Part shown: piece by piece, positions 52,650 to 61,353 of the stretch
Layout of the letters: each line of letters opens with the position of its first letter
How positions within the stretch are numbered: position 1 is the first letter of the stretch
DNA from: Lihuaxuella thermophila
Lineage (GTDB): Bacteria; Bacillota; Bacilli; Thermoactinomycetales; Thermoactinomycetaceae
Direction of reading: 5' to 3'
Assembly (NCBI RefSeq): GCF_900110165.1
Contig: NZ_FOCQ01000008.1
Location: forward strand, 62,001 to 126,000
Length of the DNA: 64,000 nucleotides
Made by a program: the position numbers and the translations under genes
The notes under the pieces: generated by a model
Databases searched by the model: none
What the model was told of the DNA's origin: nothing
What the model saw: the letters and a program-made list of their open reading frames with translations, nothing else

Positions 52650-53096
52650 ATGAATTATTCCTTAAGGACAGCGACGCCCGATGATTTTGAATTTGTTTTC
52701 CAGTTGAATAAAACCAACATGCGACCCTATGTGGAGCAGTTGCGAGGTTGGGATGATGAGGCTGAAAGAGAGGACATGAAAACGAAGTTCAGGCCGTTTC
52801 ATGATCAGATTGTGGTTATTGGAAATCAGGATGCCGGGATATTTGCCGTCGATGAGAGCGATTCGGAGATTTGTCTGAGGCATATCGAAATTTTGCCGGC
52901 TTATCAAAACAGGGGCGTGGGTACAGCTCTGATACAACAAATTCTGAGCCGAGCAGAACAGCGCCGGTTACCCGTGAAATTGACGGTGTTGAAAATGAAC
53001 CCCGCCCGACATTTGTATCAGCGGCTCGGTTTCCGTCTGGATGGTGAAACCGATTTAAAATACAGAATGATTTATTTGCCGGGATTCCAGCTTTGA
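52650..53096 (+). CDS. GNAT-family N-acetyltransferase
   Basis: The 148-residue protein has the GNAT acetyl-CoA motif ILPAYQNRGVGTALIQQIL and a C-terminal YQRLGFRLDGET segment. It transfers an acetyl group to an unknown amine, possibly an amino acid, antibiotic or protein N-terminus. The ribosome binding site (AAGGACGG) is moderate. It stands alone between the nrd region and the NHEJ ligase. Confidence 0.85.
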   Translation: MNYSLRTATPDDFEFVFQLNKTNMRPYVEQLRGWDDEAEREDMKTKFRPFHDQIVVIGNQDAGIFAVDESDSEICLRHIEILPAYQNRGVGTALIQQILSRAEQRRLPVKLTVLKMNPARHLYQRLGFRLDGETDLKYRMIYLPGFQL

Positions 53097-53202
53097 ACCA
53101 GCGTGGAAGAGAAAGATCCAAGAAGCGCATTCCCAGGCTTTCAAATCGTGATCGGCCTTCTACCATGTCTCAAGATATTGCATAATTCCTGCCATGAACA
53201 TG

Positions 53203-54153
53203 CTAGCTGAACATTTCGGGGCTGAATTTACATTCATGAGCCGGCACATGGACGAATGCCTGGATCGACGGCTGACGCAGCGAATGGCCTTCCGTCCATT
53301 CTGCGTATTTTATTTTGGCTGTCAATGCCGGTTTAACCCAATAAGCCTTCAAAGACCGGTCCGGCTTGTTTACAAATGGCCGGTCTTTGGAGACATTTGA
53401 TTTTAGTCTTTCAGTAAGTTCCCGCCAATCCTGTTGGGTGAGTTTTCCGGTTCCCGCGTGGCCAATATACCAAAATCGTCCTTGCTCATCGTATAATCCC
53501 AAAAGAACGGCATTCACCATTCCCCCGCTCAATGTAAAGCCGCCGACGACGGCAATCAGGTCCCGGTAGTTTTTAATCTTCAGCCAGACATCGTCTTTTT
53601 TCCCGATCCGATAAGGAGAGTTTGTCTTCTTCATGACGATCCCTTCCATCCCGTGCTGTCGGACTGCATGAAACAAGGCCTGTCCGTCATCATGGGACGA
53701 AACCAGTTGTACATAATCATTTGGCTGAATGAGATCGGACAGAATCTTGATTCTCTCGATCAGGGGACGCTGATTTAACCAGATCCCGTTTTTATAAATA
53801 ACATCAAATATCATGTAAGTAACCGGTACTCTCTTTTGAGCCTGCGCCACCTTTTCCATGCGGCGAATTCCATCTCTGCGCATCACTTCATGAAAAGAAG
53901 GTTTTCCATCGGAACCCAGCGCGATGATTTCACCGTCCAGGATGACCGAATCGGCGTCACAATAAGAATGAATATCTATAATTTCCGGATAGTGCAAGGT
54001 GCGTTCATGCATTTTTCTGTTATACAGCCGGACCTCCCGGCCGTCGTAGTAAGTTAAAACACGCACACCGTCCCATTTCACTTGCGCCACCCACTCTTGT
54101 CCTTGTGGAATGGAGTCACTCCTTGACGGTTCCATAGGTATGATCGGTTTCAT
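53203..54153 (-). CDS. ATP-dependent DNA ligase (NHEJ/LigD type)
   Basis: The 316-residue protein is a nucleotidyltransferase-type DNA ligase with the adenylation motif VKWDGVRV (Lys26), then LDGEIIAL, MEGIVMKK (motif IV) and VWLKIKNYRDL (motif V), and an OB domain to the end. It seals double-strand breaks in nonhomologous end joining, in spores of Bacilli together with Ku. Ligase and polymerase are fused in LigD of many bacteria; here they are separate genes on opposite strands. GAGGTGAACG precedes the ATG. No Ku gene is in the window. Confidence 0.92.
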   Translation of the reverse strand: MKPIIPMEPSRSDSIPQGQEWVAQVKWDGVRVLTYYDGREVRLYNRKMHERTLHYPEIIDIHSYCDADSVILDGEIIALGSDGKPSFHEVMRRDGIRRMEKVAQAQKRVPVTYMIFDVIYKNGIWLNQRPLIERIKILSDLIQPNDYVQLVSSHDDGQALFHAVRQHGMEGIVMKKTNSPYRIGKKDDVWLKIKNYRDLIAVVGGFTLSGGMVNAVLLGLYDEQGRFWYIGHAGTGKLTQQDWRELTERLKSNVSKDRPFVNKPDRSLKAYWVKPALTAKIKYAEWTEGHSLRQPSIQAFVHVPAHECKFSPEMFS

Positions 54154-54245
54154 CGTTCACCTCATGCCATTTGAATAAATTCAGGTCATTAATCATGGTT
54201 CATCCATGCTATTTTGCCCAGAAATTAAACATACAAAATGCAACC

Positions 54246-54278
54246 CAAAAAGCCGGACATCGCGATCGTGTCCGGCTT
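54246..54278 (-). terminator. Terminator of the aromatic/proline-rich genes
   Basis: AGCCGGACA (54251-54259) pairs with TGTCCGGCT (54269-54277). On the minus strand five T follow. Confidence 0.8.
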
Positions 54279-54295
54279 TATTGCGTGTAAATGAT

Positions 54296-54547
54296 TTACC
54301 ATCTGCGTCGGCGCGGGAAGCGGCGTGGGAACCGTGGTACAGGTATAATGATTGGCGGAAAGAAAGGAACTGGAAGCGGAACAGGATGGTACGGAGGATA
54401 GTAGGGATATGGCGGCGGATAATAAGTATATGGAGGCGGATAATAAGGAGCGGGTGGATATACGGGAAGCTGTTCCGTTTCTGCCTCATTGAGTTCATGT
54501 TCAAGTTCATTGGTTCCATAAGGATTCGCGGGATCATAAACGTTCAA
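54296..54547 (-). CDS. Proline/tyrosine-rich small protein
   Basis: The 83-residue product has an acidic N-terminus, a run of PPY/YYPP repeats (about 28-57), a PVPFFPPIIIPVPR segment and an Arg-rich end (RFPRRFPRRRRW). Such composition is typical of spore-coat or surface proteins of Bacilli. The start is TTG 54547, 8 bases after AGGAGG. It lies downstream of a related aromatic-rich gene. Confidence 0.7.
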   Translation of the reverse strand: MNVYDPANPYGTNELEHELNEAETEQLPVYPPAPYYPPPYTYYPPPYPYYPPYHPVPLPVPFFPPIIIPVPRFPRRFPRRRRW

Positions 54548-54565
54548 GAGTCAATCCTCCTATCT

Positions 54566-54805
54566 TTACCAGATGAATGGTCTTAATGGGAACCCAAAGA
54601 AGAAAAAGGGACGGAAGAATGGGACGCCAAAAAAGGGAAATGGACGGAAGAATGGGTAACCATAGAAAAATTGAGATGAATGTGCTGCGTCTGTCAAAGG
54701 GTCTGTTTCAAAATCGTCTGTGTAGTGATCGAGATCATGAATATAGGGCGGATACCCCTCCGGTTGGGTTGGGGGAAAAGTGAACGGATGATGTTCGTTC
54801 GACAT
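54566..54805 (-). CDS. Phenylalanine/proline-rich small protein
   Basis: The 79-residue product has an acidic first half (HDLDHYTDDFETDPLTD) and a second half made almost only of Phe, Pro, Tyr and Gly (FFRPFPFFGVPFFRPFFFFG). GGAGGG precedes the ATG by 5 bases. It lies 18 bases before the PY-rich gene in the same direction. A spore-coat or exosporium role is a guess based on composition. Confidence 0.7.
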   Translation of the reverse strand: MSNEHHPFTFPPTQPEGYPPYIHDLDHYTDDFETDPLTDAAHSSQFFYGYPFFRPFPFFGVPFFRPFFFFGFPLRPFIW

Positions 54806-54910
54806 GATGAACCCTCCAGATCTTTATTTTTTATCAGTTTATGTGATCAGTGCCTATCTGGTCATTTGTTCCGCTTAAAATGGGCGCAATGGCCGGTTAA
54901 AGGAGGAACG

Positions 54911-55816
54911 ATGGGAGATTCTTACCGTCTGGTTCGCATTGAAGATGCAGAAATAAAAATTTCCAATCCGCACAAGCTTTTGTTTCCAAAGGCGGGCATC
55001 ACGAAATGGGATTTTATTCTTGCCTGCACCCGTTTGGCTCCATTACTTCTTCCCTATTGCAAAAACCGTTTGTTAACAACGATTCGCTATCCCGATGGAG
55101 CAGGTCAGCCCTCTTTTTATCAGAAAAATGCGCCTCACCATCGTCCCGATTGGGTGCAGACTGAAAGGGAAGGGGAGATCGAGTACATTCTGCTCAATAA
55201 TACGCCCACGTTGATCTGGTTGGCCAATTTGGCCTGTCTGGAGTTCCATGTTTCATTTCATACGGCAAACCATCCCGATTATCCGACGGAATTGGTGATG
55301 GATCTGGATCCCAGCGTGGACGATTTTTCCCGTGTAGTGGAAGTTGCCCTATTAACGCGCCAGGTTCTTCACCAGATGAACCTGGATGGAGTGATTAAAA
55401 CCTCGGGAGCCAGCGGTTTGCAGATCTATGTGCCGATTGAGCCGCGCTACCGATATGAACAAACGCGCAAAGTCAATCATTTTATTGCCCGTTATCTTGC
55501 TGAGCGGCATCCGTCCTTGATTACCCTTGAACGAAAGGTTCATCACCGCGGGGACAAAGTTTATTTTGATTATCTGCAACACTGGCGAAACAAAACGCTG
55601 GTTGCGCCCTATTCCCCCCGCGCTACACCGGAAGCTACCGTATCGACTCCGGTAGGCTGGGAAGAAGTAAATGAGTCACTGTCCCCCAAGCAATGGACAC
55701 TTGAGACCATTTTTGATCGATTAAAGCAGCGGGGCGATTTGTTTGAACCGGTTACCCGCGGGCCAGGATACCGGTTGGATCCGATTTTGCAGTTTATGGA
55801 TCGCCACCGGCTGTAG
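54911..55816 (+). CDS. LigD-type NHEJ DNA polymerase/primase
   Basis: The 301-residue protein is an archaeo-eukaryotic primase-type polymerase as in LigD. It starts ISNPHKLLFPKAGITKWD, has VMDLDPS (catalytic Asp pair), TSGASGLQIYVPI and a later LVAPYSPRA, fitting the domain that fills gaps in nonhomologous end joining. ATG 54911 follows AAAGGAGGAACG; the long upstream extension in frame is not coding. It pairs functionally with the ligase at 53203. Confidence 0.93.
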   Translation: MGDSYRLVRIEDAEIKISNPHKLLFPKAGITKWDFILACTRLAPLLLPYCKNRLLTTIRYPDGAGQPSFYQKNAPHHRPDWVQTEREGEIEYILLNNTPTLIWLANLACLEFHVSFHTANHPDYPTELVMDLDPSVDDFSRVVEVALLTRQVLHQMNLDGVIKTSGASGLQIYVPIEPRYRYEQTRKVNHFIARYLAERHPSLITLERKVHHRGDKVYFDYLQHWRNKTLVAPYSPRATPEATVSTPVGWEEVNESLSPKQWTLETIFDRLKQRGDLFEPVTRGPGYRLDPILQFMDRHRL

Positions 55817-55881
55817 TCCTCTTGTCATCGAATGCCTTTTGCGTTATGTTAGTCAAAGCACGGATGAAGGAGGAAGGACTG

Positions 55882-57183
55882 TTGAAACGTATCTGGATCA
55901 ACGCCGTAATACTTCCCATGGCTGAAGGAGGAGAGGTGATTCCTCAAGGTGCACTGGGAATCCAGGATGATCGCATTACATATGTGGGGCCTGTCCCGAC
56001 ACCCGCTGAATTGGACACGTATGATGAAGTGATAGATGCCAGCGGTAAAGCCATTCTCCCAGGACTAGTGAACACCCATTGCCATGCCGCGATGTCGCTC
56101 TTGCGCGGATATGCGGATGATCTTCCGCTTAAAAAATGGTTGGAAGAAGAAATGTGGCCGCTCGAGGCTCGTTTTACCAGGGTGCAAGTCGAGGCTGGGA
56201 CGGCTTTGTCTGTTCTTGAAATGATCAAATCCGGTACGACTTGTTTTCTCGATATGTATGACCATATGGATACCGTGGGAGCAGTCGTAACCCAAGCAGG
56301 AATGAGAGCCCGCCTCTGCCGGGGAGTGATCGGGATCGGCAGTGATGAATTGCGCGAGAACAAGTTTCAGGAAGCCGTGCGGTTTGCCGCCGAATGGAAC
56401 GGTCAGGCGGATGGCCGCATCACAACGATGCTGGCTCCACATGCTCCGTATACTTGCCCGCCGGACTATATCCGCCGATTTGTGGAAAAAGCGGCTGAGA
56501 TGGGTCTCCCGGTTCATACGCACATGTCGGAAACGGCGGCGGAAGTAGAGCAAAACGTGAATGATTACGGGGTGCGTCCGGTTGAGCATCTACGCAGGCT
56601 CGGCTTTTTCGATTTGCCGTCGCTGGTAGCTCACGCGGTTCACCTGACGGATGAAGAAATCGATATTTTAGCAGAATATGATGTAAAGGTGGCCCATAAT
56701 CCAGGCAGCAATTTAAAACTGGGCAGCGGGATCGCACCGATTCCCAAAATGCTGAAGAAAGGAATCCGGCCCGGGCTTGCGACTGACGGAGCGGCCAGCA
56801 ATAACAATTTGGATCTGTTGGAAGAGATTCACCTGGCGGCGCTCATTCACAAAGGAGCCAATGAAGACCCGGAAGCAGTTCCGGCGGACACAGCTCTCCG
56901 CATGGGTACAATCTACGGAGCCGAGGCCTTATTTTTGAATGATCAAATCGGAACACTGGAGACGGGCAAAAAAGCGGACTTCATTACGCTGGATCTGACC
57001 GGACCGCATATGCAGCCTCTCCATGACGTGCGGTCTCATATCGTTTATTCAGCTTCCCGCAGCGACATCCAGGATGTTTATATCGATGGAAAAGCAATTA
57101 TGAGAAACCGGGAATGCCTGACCTTAGATGAAGAGAAAATTCGATACGAAGCTGTACAGGCTTTTCAAGCCATAGCAAAATAA
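55882..57183 (+). CDS. mtaD: 5-methylthioadenosine/S-adenosylhomocysteine deaminase
   Basis: This amidohydrolase deaminates methylthioadenosine and S-adenosylhomocysteine, part of methionine salvage. The 433-residue protein has the metal motif NTHCHAAMSLLRG (His66, His68), later HTHMSET and HNPGSNLKLGSG, and ATDGAASNNNLDL. I chose TTG 55882, 8 bases after AAGGAGG; the frame continues upstream to 55822 without a better site. It follows the NHEJ polymerase gene without being related to it. Confidence 0.93.
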   Translation: MKRIWINAVILPMAEGGEVIPQGALGIQDDRITYVGPVPTPAELDTYDEVIDASGKAILPGLVNTHCHAAMSLLRGYADDLPLKKWLEEEMWPLEARFTRVQVEAGTALSVLEMIKSGTTCFLDMYDHMDTVGAVVTQAGMRARLCRGVIGIGSDELRENKFQEAVRFAAEWNGQADGRITTMLAPHAPYTCPPDYIRRFVEKAAEMGLPVHTHMSETAAEVEQNVNDYGVRPVEHLRRLGFFDLPSLVAHAVHLTDEEIDILAEYDVKVAHNPGSNLKLGSGIAPIPKMLKKGIRPGLATDGAASNNNLDLLEEIHLAALIHKGANEDPEAVPADTALRMGTIYGAEALFLNDQIGTLETGKKADFITLDLTGPHMQPLHDVRSHIVYSASRSDIQDVYIDGKAIMRNRECLTLDEEKIRYEAVQAFQAIAK

Positions 57184-57209
57184 ACAAAACCTGCCGGAAA
57201 ACGGCAGGT
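57184..57209 (-). terminator. Hairpin between convergent genes
   Basis: ACCTGCCG (57189-57196) and CGGCAGGT (57202-57209) form a stem. On the minus strand TTTTGTTT follows, so it mainly ends the small gene at 57265. Confidence 0.75.
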
Positions 57210-57264
57210 GGTAAATGATGGCGGAAGGTATAGGCAGGAGATTCAAAGTTATACTAATATCAAG

Positions 57265-57459
57265 CTAAACTTTCATATCTATCTCTAAATGAAAGCGAAG
57301 GGGAATATCTTCCTCCTTCAGAAACCAGTCACGCTGACGGGCGGAGGGGGATGCCCACGACTCGGCGTGAATAAATGACTCGACTCGTTTGAGTTCTTCC
57401 TGTGTCAGGTGTGCCTGCAACAGCTCATAAATCCAACTGGGAGAACTTAAAGGCGGCAA
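57265..57459 (-). CDS. Small protein of 64 residues, unknown
   Basis: The product (IYELLQAHLTQEELKRVESF) is helical and acidic. TTG 57459 lies 6 bases after GGAGGTG; a GTG at 57468 falls inside that site. No family was recognised. It is convergent with mtaD. Confidence 0.55.
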   Translation of the reverse strand: MPPLSSPSWIYELLQAHLTQEELKRVESFIHAESWASPSARQRDWFLKEEDIPLRFHLEIDMKV

Positions 57460-57617
57460 CCGATTCACCTCCCTTGTCGTACCTTTATTATCACCGAATC
57501 ACAGGTCAATATGACTTACACATTTTACACCTAAGCCCAATCTTATGGGCTTTTTTCTTTGGGTAGTGATAAAATCGGCCCCCTTTTCGTAAGATTTAGA
57601 CAAAGGAGGCGAAACTC

Positions 57618-58265
57618 ATGCGCTTTCTCACCGGACTGATCTGTTTTTTTCTTTTGGTTTCGTGTTCCGTACAAGTAACCCGTGAGCAAGCGGCCGGCGG
57701 AACAAAGGAGATCCGGGTTGATCAATGGAAGGAAGTCGTTGCCCATAAAATGAATGAAAGGCAATTTCCATTTACTTTAAAGGTCCGAAATGATAAAAGG
57801 ATGAAAGAATTCACCGGGCTCCAATTGTCGTCCGACTGGTCACTCAAAGATCAGCGAAAAAAACTGGTTATGGAGAAAAAAGGGCAGGAGGTCTCCCTGC
57901 ATTATTCCGGTCGAACGGAGAAGATGACTTCGGGGCAGGCGGGGCTTGTCTCACCCAGAGATCATTTGATGTTGATGCATGATTCAGGGATTTTTCAACG
58001 CATGTTGCCGCCGATTACTTTTCTGGGAAAGAAAGCGGCTCGGGTTGAAATCAAGATCGATCCGAAAACATTGGCCAATCAGATGAAAAAACGGTTGAAT
58101 ACAACAAATCCGAAGGCGCGGATCATGCAGGACTTTGCAGAAAAAACAAAGGTTGTCTATCAAGTCGTCTTTTACCCCGAGTCAAAGAAATTGCTTCTCC
58201 TTCGTGTTGTGATCCGAGCATCTCCACGGTCGCCGGCACAAGAAATCATTTATAAATTTTCCTGA
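57618..58265 (+). CDS. Putative lipoprotein, unknown function
   Basis: The 215-residue product has a lipoprotein signal (FFLLVSC, lipobox LVSC, Cys16) and a basic, beta-rich extracellular domain. No family was recognised. AAAGGAGG precedes the ATG by about 9 bases. A terminator follows directly, and the next gene is a bitopic membrane protein with its own ribosome binding site. Confidence 0.8.
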   Translation: MRFLTGLICFFLLVSCSVQVTREQAAGGTKEIRVDQWKEVVAHKMNERQFPFTLKVRNDKRMKEFTGLQLSSDWSLKDQRKKLVMEKKGQEVSLHYSGRTEKMTSGQAGLVSPRDHLMLMHDSGIFQRMLPPITFLGKKAARVEIKIDPKTLANQMKKRLNTTNPKARIMQDFAEKTKVVYQVVFYPESKKLLLLRVVIRASPRSPAQEIIYKFS

Positions 58266-58276
58266 TTTTTGAGATG

Positions 58277-58302
58277 ATGGCAGTTGGCAACTGCCATTTT
58301 TT
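58277..58302 (+). terminator. Terminator of the lipoprotein gene
   Basis: ATGGCAGTT and AACTGCCAT form a stem around a very small loop and six T follow. Confidence 0.8.
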
Positions 58303-58397
58303 ATTTCCAGTCATTCCTTACATCAATTCGTATATAGATTATGATATACTTTTTATGTATTTTTTACTATGCATGTTGGAGAGGAGGCGTGACATCA

Positions 58398-58928
58398 GTG
58401 AATCTTCAAGCAAAAACCGCAGTTATTAGCCTGTTTGTCACGCTGGGTATCCTGTTTGGGGGCTTGTTGGGTTATCAATATTGGTTTGTGCAGAAACCAT
58501 TGGAGCATGCCGTACGGTCTACTCCGCACGTTCAAATAAAGCAACTCACGATTCAACACGACCGAGTCAAACTGGTGCTTGCGACGGACCGGGAGTTCTC
58601 GCTTGCTTCGCATTACGGTGAATTATTGGAAGAGATCGCGCCCATTGTCGGCAAACGCCAACTTGAGCTGGAGCTTCTGGATCATCCGGGCGAAGAATTG
58701 GAAGCAGCCTGGAATGAGATGGCATTTGGAGTTCGGGAAGGGATCGACATCCAACGATACAGCCAAATTCCTCAATCCGTCGCTCAAGTGGCCAAAGCGA
58801 GAAACATTCAATATCGTACAAAAATGGATGACCGGTTTGTATATATCGAGCTGCGCCAAAAAGACCGCTATATGTACCAGGTGCTCCCGTTGCATAAAAC
58901 GGATGGCGAGGTGAAAAATAATGGATAA
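58398..58928 (+). CDS. Bitopic membrane protein partner of the FtsH-like protease
   Basis: The 176-residue protein has one N-terminal transmembrane helix (about 7-27, AVISLFVTLGILFGGLLGY) and an extracytoplasmic alpha/beta domain of about 140 residues. GTG 58398 lies 10 bases after AGGAGG; GTG 58389 is too close. Its last codons overlap the protease start by 8 bases, which points to coupled production. It may supply the extracytoplasmic domain the short protease lacks, or be an adaptor; this is inference. Confidence 0.75.
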   Translation: MNLQAKTAVISLFVTLGILFGGLLGYQYWFVQKPLEHAVRSTPHVQIKQLTIQHDRVKLVLATDREFSLASHYGELLEEIAPIVGKRQLELELLDHPGEELEAAWNEMAFGVREGIDIQRYSQIPQSVAQVAKARNIQYRTKMDDRFVYIELRQKDRYMYQVLPLHKTDGEVKNNG

Positions 58929-60441
58929 AGCTGTCTCCATCGCAATTGGAGCTGGGATTGCAGTTGTCATTTTTCTTTCTTTTCTGGGTATCAATCCTTT
59001 GCCGTTTCTGCTTTTTGCAGGAGTAATCGCTGCGATTTTCTTCTTTTCTCCGACACGGGCCGGTCAGCGGGGACTGGGAGGAAAGCATGCAAAAAGAGGG
59101 CAAAAAGAGTCCATTCCATCGGTGCGGTTTGATGAAATCGGCGGACAGGAGCGGGCCAAACGGGAATTAATCGAGGCGCTCGATTTTCTGATTCACCGGG
59201 ATCAAATCGCATCTTACGGCATTCGTCCGATCAAAGGGATTCTGCTCACCGGTCCTCCCGGAACAGGCAAAACATTAATGGCCAAAGCTGCGGCTCACTA
59301 CACCAATTCGGTATTCGTCAGCGCATCAGGTTCTGAGTTTGTTGAAATGTATGTGGGTGTCGGAGCCGGGCGCATTCGGGATTTGTTCCGGGACGCGCGA
59401 ACGCTCGCCAGGAAAAAAGGCAAAACGAGCGCCATTATTTTTATTGATGAGATTGATGTCATCGGCGGAAAGAGAGAAGGATCTCAGCATCGGGAATATG
59501 ATCAGACGCTGAATCAGCTTTTGACGGAAATGGATGGTATTCAGGCGGATCAGGATGTGCGCATTCTGGTGATGGCTGCTACGAACCGCAAAGATATGTT
59601 GGATTCTGCTTTGCTCCGTCCCGGACGGTTTGACCGGCACATCACGGTGGATCTTCCTGACAAAAAGGCGAGAAAGCAGATTTTGTCGCTTCATACTCGC
59701 AATAAACCTCTGGGTGACGATGTGGATCTGGATCAAATCGCCGGGGAAACGTTTGGTTTTTCCGGTGCTCAATTAGAAAGCTTAACCAATGAAGCGGCCA
59801 TTTATGCCATGCGGGAAAACCAAACGGAAATACAGCAGAAGCACTTTTCTCAGGCGATTGATAAAGTGATGATGGGCGAGAAAACTGACCGGGAGACCAC
59901 CCAGGAAGAAAAAGAGCGCGTTGCCGTACATGAGCTGGGTCACGCGATCATTGCCGAATGGGTTCGTCCGGGATCGGTTTCTCAAGTCTCTTTATCCCCC
60001 CGAGGACAGGCGCTGGGATATGTTCGCCATCATCCGGGGCAGGACCGCTATCTGTACACCCGAAAAAATCTGGAAGACCAGATTAAAGTTTGTCTGGCTG
60101 GTGCTGCTGCGGAGCAACTGATTTACGGAAACAAAAGCACGGGAGCTCACAATGATTACGAACAAGCCAATCAGTATGTCAGCAGCATTATTGCAGCTGG
60201 TTTATCTGAGCTTGGTATTATTCATCCCGAATGGATGAGCAAGGAAAAGATGCAAGAAGAAGCATCGAAAATTCTGAGTCAGTGCTTTGAAGAGACGTTT
60301 GATCACTTAAGCAGATTCCGTTCGCTATTTACGGATTGCCTGCGCGTTTTGTTAACCGAAGAGGTACTGTCCGGAGATGAGTTTCGGAAAATGTTCAAGC
60401 TTTACGCTCAAGAACCTGTTAAAATAAACAAGGTCAATTGA
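58921..60441 (+). CDS. Short FtsH-like AAA+ zinc metalloprotease
   Basis: The 506-residue protein has two closely spaced N-terminal hydrophobic segments (about 5-44) with almost no loop between them. Then come an FtsH-type AAA+ domain with Walker A GPPGTGKT (111-118), pore loop VEMYVGVGAG, Walker B IIFIDEID, and SRH ATNRKDMLDSALLRPGRFDR, and an M41 peptidase domain with HELGH (337-341) and a later Asp ligand in AHNDYEQA. FtsH is usually about 640 residues with an extracytoplasmic domain; here that part is missing. It is probably a paralogue of a separate FtsH. Confidence 0.93.
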   Translation: MDKAVSIAIGAGIAVVIFLSFLGINPLPFLLFAGVIAAIFFFSPTRAGQRGLGGKHAKRGQKESIPSVRFDEIGGQERAKRELIEALDFLIHRDQIASYGIRPIKGILLTGPPGTGKTLMAKAAAHYTNSVFVSASGSEFVEMYVGVGAGRIRDLFRDARTLARKKGKTSAIIFIDEIDVIGGKREGSQHREYDQTLNQLLTEMDGIQADQDVRILVMAATNRKDMLDSALLRPGRFDRHITVDLPDKKARKQILSLHTRNKPLGDDVDLDQIAGETFGFSGAQLESLTNEAAIYAMRENQTEIQQKHFSQAIDKVMMGEKTDRETTQEEKERVAVHELGHAIIAEWVRPGSVSQVSLSPRGQALGYVRHHPGQDRYLYTRKNLEDQIKVCLAGAAAEQLIYGNKSTGAHNDYEQANQYVSSIIAAGLSELGIIHPEWMSKEKMQEEASKILSQCFEETFDHLSRFRSLFTDCLRVLLTEEVLSGDEFRKMFKLYAQEPVKINKVN

Positions 60442-60459
60442 GCGAAAGGAGTACCTACT

Positions 60460-61353
60460 GTGGCAGACATCCAACATATCGTAGTCATAGGTGGGGGAAC
60501 CATGGGACAAGGAATTGCCGAGCTGACGGCTTCCAAAGGGTTTCAAACCACCTTGCTTGAAAAATCAAATGAACTCGCCCAGCAAGCGTATCATCATATT
60601 GAGGTGAGCTTGGATAAAAAATTGTCGAAGTGGGGAATTACGCCCGCTGAAAAGAAATCTACCTTGTCTCGTCTTGAAGTGACCATTGATCGGGAAATCC
60701 TTCGCCAGGCCGACTTCGTCATCGAATCGGTCTATGAGGATTTGGAGACAAAAAAAGAGGTTTTTGACACCTGTGATCAACTTTGCCGTCCGGACGTGAT
60801 TTTAGCCAGCAATACGTCTACCCTCAGCTTAACGGAGATTGCCGCAGCCACCCGTCGGCCGGATAAAGTGATCGGGCTTCACTTTGTGCATCCCGTTCCC
60901 AAAATCCCGTTGGTGGAAGTGGTTCGGGGACTGAAAACCTCCCAGCAAACGGTTGATGCGGTGGTCAATCTCCTTCCCCAATTGGAACTGGAGGGGATTG
61001 AAGTTTATGAATCTCCCGGCTTTGTTACGACCCGCCTCATCGTCTTGTTGATCAACGAAGCCCTTTATACCTTGATGGAAGGAGTCGCAAGCGCGGAAGA
61101 CATTGACCGGGCGATGAAAATAGGTTATCAGTTCAAGGCCGGACCGCTTGAGATGGCCGACCGTTTTGGCCTTGATTCAGTGCTCGCCGCGATGGAACGT
61201 CTCTTTCGCGAATTCGGCGACAGCAAATACCGGCCGGCTCCGCTGCTGAAGAAGATGGTGCGGGCCGGTCATTTGGGTGTAAAAACCGGTGAAGGCTTTT
61301 TCCGTTATGATGAAGACGGCGACCGGATTGACCAGGAGGAGGGGCGTTCATGA
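60460..61353 (+). CDS. 3-hydroxyacyl-CoA (3-hydroxybutyryl-CoA) dehydrogenase
   Basis: The 297-residue enzyme oxidises 3-hydroxyacyl-CoA with NAD. It begins VIGGGTMGQGIAEL (NAD loop), has the catalytic HFVHPVP (His) and Glu in VVEVVRGLKT, and the C-terminal helical domain with VKTGEGFFRYD. GTG 60460 follows GAAAGGAG. It overlaps ackA by 4 bases, a gene pair that would link beta-oxidation or butyrate-type metabolism to acetate kinase. Confidence 0.94.
   Translation: MADIQHIVVIGGGTMGQGIAELTASKGFQTTLLEKSNELAQQAYHHIEVSLDKKLSKWGITPAEKKSTLSRLEVTIDREILRQADFVIESVYEDLETKKEVFDTCDQLCRPDVILASNTSTLSLTEIAAATRRPDKVIGLHFVHPVPKIPLVEVVRGLKTSQQTVDAVVNLLPQLELEGIEVYESPGFVTTRLIVLLINEALYTLMEGVASAEDIDRAMKIGYQFKAGPLEMADRFGLDSVLAAMERLFREFGDSKYRPAPLLKKMVRAGHLGVKTGEGFFRYDEDGDRIDQEEGRS

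Noticed and set aside
52481-52684. 67-codon plus-strand frame between the MazG-like and GNAT genes
   Set aside because: Only a weak GGAG precedes it, the product shows no recognisable family and it overlaps the GNAT start.
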